From Calonectria ilicicola (Eukaryota > Ascomycota > Sordariomycetes > Hypocreales > Nectriaceae), in the NCBI GenBank assembly GCA_020809705.1, contig CP085831.1:992001-1056000 (forward strand): a DNA stretch of 64,000 nt, in the 5' to 3' direction. Under the pieces are notes generated by a model. It was not told the origin of the DNA. It worked only from the letters and a program-made list of their open reading frames with translations, and ran no database searches. Below, in pieces: positions 55,536 to 64,000 of the stretch. Positions within the stretch are counted from its first letter, which is position 1, and each line of letters opens with the position of its first letter. The translations under genes were made by a program, and so were the position numbers.

Positions 55536-58500
55536 GCTTGCGATTGACTTATTGATGAGAGTGCTGAGCAAGAGCAATGAGAACAGACAACGAGGAAGCC
55601 ATCGTGGTATTTAGAGAAAATCACAGAGTAGTAAAAATCGGTCAACAACAAAAACAGACCGGAGTGTCATCATGACCCGGTTACGTGGGACGACCACGTC
55701 GTGAGCTGAGACCAGGAGGAGCAGGCAGTGACCGAACTATTGGTATCTGCATCCAACCTAAAAGGGTCGAGAATCCTAAGAACCCAGTCGGTGGGCTCTT
55801 TCCATGAGACGATCATTTCAAAGATGTTATTCTATTGGCGACAAAAATTTGAGAGTGTTGAGATACGCGTTTGCGTTACATTTGGGGTACCTGATTGTTT
55901 CTAGGACATCGATGACTGCAGAAGGTATTTCTGGTTGTAGAGTGTGTAATTTCTTTTTGACTTTCATGATCCTTGTGGCTTGGACGGGAATGATGCCCAT
56001 TTTCGGCTAATGTTGAAATCACGATCAGAGTCACCCTGGGCAGCTGAGTGGCTGACCCCCGGACAAGGTAACATCGTGGCATATTTCAGCTTGAGCATGG
56101 CGCTGGCATTTCCTAATTTGATGGAGCATCCTTGGAGAGTAACCAGCATCAAAATAAAATGTATATGAGCTGGAAAAACGACTCCGATCGTATCGAACTT
56201 GGAATGCATGGGCGTTCTCGTGTTGGTGTTGTACGATGTGACTCCAGATACACAGCCAGCATCTCGTCCAAAAGCCACGCTTCTAGGCAATGCCCCACCC
56301 GCTCCCCTAATCCCATTTTTTTTTACAAAGCTGAAGACGCACAACAAATTGCATCCTGTCTTCATGCAGGCTCAACGGTTGTGGACCCTGGGTTGAGGAG
56401 ACCGACGCCACCCCCGGCTGAGGCGTGCAGTGACACGTAACGGCCGCCGCTAAAAATCAATAGTCTGGGGAGGAAAAAACCCGAGCCAACCAAGACCAAA
56501 TTGCTGTGCCTTGCAGACGCGCCGGCGACAGCATCAACTGACTCGGAACCGCCGAGTTTTCTCCAAATGTTGACTGCCGCATGCTTGATTCACCAACTCG
56601 CTTAATAGTGCTCACTCGATTCGGAAAAGGCTGAGGCGAGGCTCATAATTGCCATGATTAAGATGCAAGGTGTTCCGGATTTTCGGATCATTCGACATAC
56701 TAACCCCTTCATTGGATATTTTTGTTAGCGCTGGGCCTCCCGCGTACGTGGTCATAGCCATGGTCGTGGAGGGAGGCTGTACGCCATTCCCAGACAAGTT
56801 TCTCTCGACTTCAGTCGCAGCAATCCATCCACGTCACGATCGACAATACCTGCTACTAAATAATGAAAATTTAGCACTTCCCTTCTTTGCCAACATTTTG
56901 GAGCCGTTTTTGGACTCCACACCACGAATTCACATGTATAGGCATTGATTGTAGCGCCAAGATGTTTGCTCAGAATAGGTCACACTGCTTGAAGAACTCA
57001 CTGTTTGAATTGCGGACGTAAGACGCACCACTACAGTCTCATGCACCGAAGAGTGGCATTTCGCATTCGTGGTTGAAGTTTCAGAACCGTGCTCTATCCT
57101 TCTAGAGTTATTTAATCCACGATGAGAAAAACAAAGTGTATTCAGACACATTCGGTTCTTTTGTACAGATGCCTGCTACACTGGGTTTTCAATGGCCCTC
57201 CTGGATGGCCTCCTTGTTTGAGCATGACGGCCGGATGAACTTTCCTTTTATTTAGCCCTCGGCTCTATGAGTATACAGAAGAGCAGTGCCCTTGAAGTCG
57301 CGCCAGTTTAGTAGAGCCCTCACCAACAAAAAGCCAGGAATCTCGGACGTAAAATTGTGACAAGTTATGGAATATATGTTTACTAGGAGAGTAACCAACA
57401 ATGATACACATAGCCGTACTGGATATCTTTATCATTTCCGCATCTTAATCGAATTAAGCCATATATGTATGATCGCATAACTGTATCGGATGTCATCTGA
57501 TCTGTATTTTGAAACCTGTCAGCGAGAGTATCCTCTGAGAAGCAAGCTGCTATAACCCGGGACCAACCGCTCTGTGAGAAACCAACCCCTCAGTGTTCCC
57601 GTTTGTAGTGTAATGCGTGTAAGAGAATGACTTGTATGCTGGCAGCAGGATTTGTATATATACAATACTACCACTACCATGGATGTTGAATTGAAACAAA
57701 CCACTGATACTATTGGACATGAACTATTGAGATTCCTGATACGTGCACACGCAACTATATTTTGCAACACCTCGCAGAATATCTGCGCACGCGCAGGAAG
57801 ATCCATTGTTAATCCTAAGGGAGATGCGAAACGAATCGAGACCGCTGTACGGTGTTTTTTGAAACCCGACGAAATGGAGTTCCCAAAAGGCAAAGAGCTT
57901 TCGTTGCCCATTAGTTGCATGGTTGGCATCTCGTAATCTATTTGAAAAGAGAGACTAAAAATATCACTCTTAGAGTAGCTGTTACAAGAACATGGCTAAT
58001 CGGGATGGGAGTTTCGCCTGAGAGAGAAATTCAACTCAATCATTCATAGGATGCAAAAGGCGTCAACGGCAGTGCATCTGGAACCTTAATATTATTAAAT
58101 AATCGAGATTTATGTTGCATCGCTGGCTAATAAATCATGGCGGACAGAGGAGCACCTGGAACCTGGCAACGTCTTGATACGCTCCAACGAAGTTTTGAAT
58201 AAGGGAACGTTTTAGTGCACTTCAGGGCTCATTTTTAGGAACCATTTTAAATTGCGAAGGGGATTTCAACTACAAGAAATCAAGCCACCGGGTCCGTGCA
58301 TTTTCGGTTTCATGAATGCTCAAAGGGAATTTTGGGCTGTCCAATCAAGCGTCCACCGCTAAAACAATTGTAAGTTACCCATTGGCCTGCTGCTGACTCA
58401 TTGCATGATGTGATGCAGACTAGTAAAAGGGAATTTCGTCATGACCTATCAGTGGCAAGGGACTAGAATATCATTGGACATCGCGCCAGAGCCATGGCTA

Positions 58501-58698
58501 GGGGCTTGCAGATTGTCGGAAAACGAGGCTAGAACCGCGTAAGAAGCATCGTGTCGCGCAAGCATAAATACCATCCTCTTCCCATCCCTATCGATCCATT
58601 TACCCAGCTTCATCATCTTACCACTCATCCCACTCGCCCCAGATTTCTACAAAGCATTCCATAAGCCACGAACGCTACACACTACGCATCTGTCCAAC
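55536..58698. other. Long intergenic region; one unassigned short ORF
   Basis: About 3.2 kb. One plus-strand frame starting at ATG 57679 and ending at 57936 (85 codons, MDVELKQTTDTIGHELLRFL...) reads rather protein-like but I recognise nothing in it and see no linked exons. The rest has short frames only. A TATA-like CATAAATA lies near 58563-58570, 130 bases before the next gene. Confidence 0.4.
58563..58570 (+). promoter_or_regulatory. TATA-like element of Clr5-ankyrin gene
   Basis: CATAAATA about 130 bases upstream of ATG 58699, followed by a CT-rich leader. Placement is the only evidence. Confidence 0.35.
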
Positions 58699-61600
58699 AT
58701 GCCTCGAAAACCCAAAAAGCCTCAAGAGGAGTGGGATTACCAAAAGGAGAATATTTATAACTATTATATTCTCCAAAATGAGACCTTGACAAAAGTAATG
58801 GAACTAATGCAATGGAATCATGGTTTTATTGCAACGTGGGTACATAACATCGACAAATTTGCAAAGGCTAAGGGATAAATGATTTAGGAAGCGAGAATAT
58901 GTGCGCCGATTGGAATCTTGGCAGCTCTCGAAAAATCTGAAGAGGGCAGACTGGCAACTGGTACAAAAGCGAAAAGAAGTTCATAAAGAAACCGAAATTA
59001 TTCTTAGCGGTCAATCTATCAATCCCCAAAAGAAGAGGCGTGGTCTTTTGAGGTACAAGCCGGAGCCAGATGAGTCTCTTTTCTCAGGAAAGTCATCAGA
59101 TCTCGCGAACATTTTCCCAGACCAATGATTAACGGTTTCAAAGTGATTTCAAATTGCTCATCCACACGGGGTATCACAACGCGCACACCTTCCCCTGGAC
59201 CTAGTACCCGAGTATTGGCAAATAATATCCCTTGGTTTCGATTTGATCGCGAGTTCAGCTGTCATTGTAAGAAGATTTATTTTAGTGTGTTGGTGATCTT
59301 CTTGCTAACTGATCGCAAATAGTACGGTGTATGGTAGACGAATTCATTCCCCAGTTGAAATGGACTAGCGTCACCAACTCATTACAAGCCAACCTTTCAT
59401 CTGGCGAGCTCTCTTTACAAAACGCAAGAAATCTTCTTGGGATGACCCTTGGCCTGAATTTCGACTCTAGCTGTGAGGTTGAAATGTGTTCTGAGATATT
59501 GGAACGTCTTGAAAGCGTCCTTCCTCGGAAACAGGGCGCAAGCCAAGGTTTGGCCTCTACTGAGCCTTTTTTTCTGCTTATTCAAATTCACATCTATCTC
59601 TCCTCAAATGGAAGTCTATCTTCTAAAGATATGGACACCTTTTTAAACTGGATTACCGATAGGCCAAACATTATTCTATTCCATGGATTTCTCGGTCGGT
59701 TACGAAAAGTACGAAATTCATCCTTAGAGATTTTTCTAAATCGACTTCTCCTTAGTGCTGTAAGGCTTAAAAGAGAAACCATTGTCTCTTCTTTGCTTGC
59801 TTGCGGCATTGACCCCAATAATAACAACTATACATGTGACCAGGATTGGGCTAAATTCTCCTCTAAGATTTTCATAAGGGGATCGATCACTCCCCTTCAG
59901 CTGTCTGTTATTAACAAAGATTCTCGAATATGTAGCCTGTTGCTTGAATATAAGGCTGATCCAAATGCCTTATCATGTGATATGCCATTCAGTCCTCTTG
60001 AGCTGGCTATTTCGGTACATCATGGAAGTTTTCCAATTGCTGAAGATCTTATATCTCACGGTGCAGATATGAGTCGTCCTTACAGCCTAGAGATTATTGA
60101 CGTTGTTTCATATGGCTATAAATCCCTCTACAGCTATGAATACTTAAAGACGGAATACTCCGAAAATAAGCTACTAGTGAAAGCCGTTAGGGTCCACAAC
60201 ATTGATATCGTCAGACTGCTTTTACAACATGGAGCATCTCCAAATGACATCCCAAGCACCTCTGGCACAGCGCTTCAAGTTGCCATTATGAAAAATGATG
60301 TCAATATGGTTGAGCTTTTATTGGAAAGTGGTGCTGATGTTAAAATATCTGATAAGAATTCGGCGAGACAATATTTTATACATCATCTCCAACAGTTCAA
60401 GAAGGGTTACCGATCGCTGCAGGAATACCAGCAGTATTTGTCACCTATCGAACTTGCTACGCGACAAAATAGCGTGTGTATGGCCCGGCGTCTTCTCGAA
60501 AAAGGGGCAACGGTCAGATTTCCCCTCGATTTCAGTAAAGTCTTGGATAAAATTGCGATTGCTATAGAATCACCTAAGGAGTCAGAGCTTTATCGTTACC
60601 TGAAAGAAATCTCAAACAGAACGTTCCAAACAATATTGCACCAGTCAATTCAAAATGGAAACGTGAAGTTGACAAAATTATTACTCGAACATGGTGCGCT
60701 TGCGATGATTGATTACCCCGATGGGTTGGGAAAAACGCCATTGCAAGTGGCCTGTGGGTTGGAAGAATATCAACCAGAGGAAAATCAAATTTCGAAACCC
60801 GATGTCGCTCAAGTTAGAAAACATCTGGTGCAACTTTTGATTGATTCTGGCGCTGATGTGGATTCACCTGCGGGTCCTATAAATGGACGGACAGCGTTAC
60901 AAGCAGCAGCAGAAAGAGGAGACGCCGAGCTATTTGAGTTACTTGTCGAAAAGGGAGCTGACCTCAATGCTCCTCCAAGCACTGAGGGTGGAATAACCCT
61001 TACAGAAGCTGCAGCCAAAAGCGGGAACCTTGGCTTGCTAACATTGCTGATGAATCATGGCATGGCACTGGATGCTGACATTTCTTGTATTGCACTGCAC
61101 TCTGTGGTCTCAAAGGGCGATTTACAGGCTACTAAACAATGTTTGGATGCGGGCATCGATGTTAATGCTGTGGTTGAAGAGCAGACTGCTCTTTGCGTAG
61201 CTGCAAGAGCGAAGGATGTTGACATATTGGATACTTTACTGATGCATGGTGCGGATCCAAACTTGCAAGGGACCAAGCACACGCCACTTGCGATTGCATC
61301 TTGTAATGCAGACCTCAGCATGGTACTAAGGCTCCTACAGGCCGAGTCGAATGTGGACCAGCCGTCGCAAAACCCCTTAGACGAGCGCAAAGGTGTCACT
61401 AGTCCACTCCTCTGGACTCTTCATGAAGCAAGCATCCAAACAACACCAAATTTCGAACTCATGGAGTCTTTAGAGGACATCAGCATGATGTTGTTGTCTC
61501 ATGGGGCCAACCCAAACGTAGGGCATGAAAAGTGGGGAACTGTTTTGACCATCGCTTGTCGGTGGATGAGTCACTCATTTGTGAAATACGCCATCGAATG

Positions 61601-62447
61601 TGGCGCAAATGTCAATGCCCCAGACGGAAAGGGTACGTATCCGATACAGGCTGCAGTAAACAACAACCACACAGATACTCTGCTGTTATTACAACTATTG
61701 CTCAACGAGGGTGCTGATATTAATGCGCCAGCCGACGGAGGCGGCTCAACTGCACTCGCACACGCTTTGAGCACACAGGACGAGGATGTGGTGGAATTCG
61801 TCATCAATGCGGGCGCAGACATCAGTAACAGAAGCTCTCTGCTCCCACGAATAATTTACTGCCAATGCTACGATTTAGCAATTTATTGGATCAAAGACGG
61901 TGTTGATGTTAATCATCTAGCTAAAGTTGGTGGTGATAGGGAGATGACAGCACTGCAGGCAGCTGCCTACTGGAAGCACATGGAGTTGCTGCAAACGCTT
62001 CTTGATCACGGGGCCGATGTAAATTCTCCGCCAGGACACAAGGGGGCCACCGCTTTACAATTTGCCGCAAGAGAGCAGGACTTCAACGTTGTCAAGCTGC
62101 TCATTGAGCACGGGGCCAATGTAAATGCTCCACCAAAATATCATGGCGACACCCCTTTACAATTTGCCGCAAAAGGGTAAAGCTTCAACATGGTTAAGCT
62201 GCTCATCAAGCACGGGGCCGATGTAAATTCTTCAGGACAAAGGGCGCTTCAAAACGCTGCAAAATATGGTCGTCTTGATATCGCTCACTTGCTACTGGAG
62301 AATGATGGTCAAATTGATACAATCGAGGCAAGATGCAAGGATGCAGCTACTATTGCTGCTGAAAACGGCCACCATGTTTTAGCCCGAACACTTGACGAAT
62401 ACAAACCTTCGCAGTGTGATCGGGAGCTCATTGAAGGAAATGGCTAG
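58699..62447 (+). pseudogene. Clr5-domain ankyrin-repeat protein with a premature stop
   Basis: Exons 58699-58835 and 58888 onward (intron 52 nt). Residues 10-60 (EEWDYQKENIYNYYILQNET...MQWNHGFIAT then KREYVRRLESWQLSKN) are a Clr5 domain, a fungal N-terminal domain often fused to ankyrin repeats. A probable intron at 59053-59120 (needed to reach the frame of RTPSPGPST...IPWFRFDR) and one at 59267-59322 (GTAAGA, GCTAAC branch) lead to the large ankyrin exon starting near 59323. That exon encodes at least 17 ankyrin-type repeats (LLLEHGA, ADVNAPxxxGxTxLQxAA). An in-frame TAA at 62178-62180, in the second of two near-identical repeat copies, cuts the last repeats; the same frame then stays open to 62447. 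The 59053 intron is uncertain: it could be a frameshift instead. Role: intracellular protein interaction, possibly in the incompatibility/NLR-like repertoire (inference). Confidence 0.75.
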
Positions 62448-62925
62448 AGCGTAGATGGATTATACCTAATAGAAACAAACTAGTTTTATGGTTCATGATC
62501 ACACCTCTCGCAATGGCCTCAATAGTCTAGTTTTACCACACCAGTAACAAGATGATTATCACAGCTGATCTCGGGTTACTGCAACACCTATTTCATATGC
62601 AACGGCTTAAATCGAAGTGATAGAATTATCCAACTGATATAGGCTCTGTCGAACACAGCTCAGCCCACCATCAGAAACTGGTCCTGATCAGCGCAATGGA
62701 TAGATCCGACCAGGTCTGACCTCGGAGACCCAGTTAAGTAGACATTTTCAACTAATACGTCAAGAGCTCCAATATAATCTCTGACCTCTATAGCCAGTAA
62801 GAAAACTCGAACCTATTATTTAGGCCAGAAATACTCATAAGATTTGGATATTCTGGATGCGCAACCCATTCCTTTACTTCGATAAAATGGGTAGTTCAGC
62901 AACTTCGATCCACATTCCTGATGGG
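62448..62925. other. Intergenic between convergent genes
   Basis: About 480 bases between the ankyrin gene and the RTA1-like gene, which converge. Nothing recognised beyond likely 3' flanks. Confidence 0.5.
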
Positions 62926-63909
62926 TCATCTGTAAATATTAGCCCAGGATATTTTAATTCCGATAAACAGGACTATAATACCAGATTTCATCTGCGAAAC
63001 AGTCATTGCTGGAAATAAACGGCCTGGGTGCAGTATGGTTTGACACGATGTAGCAATAAGAATCATGCTAAATTGCTACGAGTCAATAAAAAATCGCAAC
63101 AAAGGAGATACGAAGGTTATGCTGAAAGATACTTACACTCCTTCCAGGATAATAAAAGTAATCTGGTCTTTCATAAGAGAGTTCCCCCATCCACCATTCA
63201 TCTCGGCAATTCGGTACACGCATCGTACGAAGATAGCCACGAATGCGGTGACGACCCCGAATACGAACCACCGAAAGCTGATCATGCGCCATGTATTCAG
63301 TGCGTTGCTGGACAGAGCGTGTGATGGAAGTGCTCTGATTCGTTTCCCCACGAACAAGGCAGTCAAAATGGCGAATATAGATAGTGTTGCAACTTGAAAG
63401 GCGATTCCTGCCATCATAATGTTGTTTCCCAAGTCAAGTTGATCTGTATTATTAGTGGCAGTTGCCGCGAGACCCCCACCGGTACCCTGAAGGAGTAATG
63501 AGATCACATCGGCAGTGATAAAGACGATGGTGTACTGCTTCGGTTTAAGAAGAGACCACTCTAGACCAAACAATCCAACAATATGCTTTAGGATCAGATA
63601 TATAGCGGCGCTGTTAAAAGCCGGAGCGATAATAAGACAGCACACTTGGATTTGAAAAGGGATTGCGTTGAATGGTTGAAAGTAAAGGCCAAGGCGGCCC
63701 AAATACCCCAAGACAGACGTCAGACAGCCTAGTGCCAGTGCTATGGTGTAACTTTTGGTGCGAAAACGAATTCCCAGCCAGATGTGTGCAACAAAACAAA
63801 TGGCGAAAAAGACGGCAAAGAAGCCATTGGCGAAAAGGCTAGGTCGGTACCCGTAGATGGTGCGCTCAATGGGACATTCCGGCGTTATTTTCGTGCAAAT
63901 CAAGACCAT
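62926..63909 (-). CDS. RTA1-like seven-helix membrane protein
   Basis: Exons 63909-63137 and 63067-62926 joined by a 69-nt intron (GTAAGT...TTTAG) give 304 residues. The product follows the RTA1 family: an N-terminal YGYRPSLFANGFFAVFF, an FQIQVCCLIIAPAFNSAAIYL block, KPKQYTIVFITADVISLLLQGTGGGLAA, and RWFVFGVVTAFVAIFVRCVYRIAEMNGGWG; the second exon supplies EGVMILIATSCQTILHPGRLF and the final helix. Seven hydrophobic segments fit the family. RTA1/RSB1-type proteins protect against amphiphilic drugs or move sphingoid bases and other lipids; the substrate here is unknown. The window ends about 90 bases upstream of its start, so the promoter is only partly visible. Confidence 0.9.
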
Positions 63910-64000
63910 TTTGAGAGTTTGGTTGAGATTTTTTCGTACACGATGACCAGGAAAGATTGACGATGAATTTAAAGAAGAGGAAATGAGTGTAGATAACTTA

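Overview
The window looks like a filamentous ascomycete (Pezizomycotina, most likely Sordariomycetes; the class is an inference). Introns are short (45-89 nt) with GT..AG ends and often a GCTAAC or CTGAC branch site. Typical families of such fungi are present: HET, NACHT/NLR, Clr5-ankyrin, RTA1, an asco-type laccase, DUF2235 and F-box proteins. Gene density is low: about 17 genes or gene remnants in 64 kb, with gaps of 1-3 kb. Several loci carry lesions, so the stretch reads as an accessory or gene-poor compartment rather than a housekeeping block.

Layout. 1-6 kb: two minus-strand C2H2 proteins of one fungal family, the first cut by the window edge. 7.8-13.1 kb: an F-box protein fused to a degenerate trypsin-like domain, then a HET-domain protein. 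14.6 kb: tRNA-Thr(CGU). 18-25.3 kb: a large protein of unknown function with an F-box-like start, a three-exon four-helix membrane protein, and a phosphatidylserine-decarboxylase-like enzyme of the kind that includes fungal aromatic amino acid decarboxylases. 27.4-32.3 kb: a seven-exon DUF2235 hydrolase and a UvrD-type helicase fused to a PD-(D/E)XK nuclease, with a predicted mitochondrial presequence supplied by a first exon. 33.3-38.4 kb: a broken iron-dependent alcohol dehydrogenase, a secreted laccase with a Gly/Ser/His repeat region, and a small secreted protein. 39.8-43.1 kb: a decayed NLR whose N-terminus carries a HET-s-like amyloid motif, and a secreted protein with four Cys-Asp-Trp-Tyr-Asp repeats. 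44.6-47.7 kb: a siderophore-esterase-like hydrolase and an F-box-like protein with a duplicated leader. 48.5-52.6 kb: a long secreted modular protein frameshifted inside its Cys-rich repeats. 53-54 kb: two identical intron-bearing tRNA-Gly(GCC) genes in inverted orientation. 54.3-55.5 kb: a Thr-rich surface protein. 58.7-63.9 kb: a Clr5-ankyrin protein with a premature stop, and an RTA1-like membrane protein.

No biosynthetic or defence operon emerges. The genes fall into loose groups: secreted or cell-surface proteins (laccase, small secreted protein, repeat protein, modular Cys-rich protein, Thr-rich protein), incompatibility or innate-immunity-type proteins (HET, NLR remnant, Clr5-ankyrin) and single metabolic enzymes. 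The most unusual items are the predicted mitochondrial helicase-nuclease fusion, the protease-like/F-box fusion, the tandem CDWYD-repeat secreted protein, and the amyloid-motif NLR remnant.
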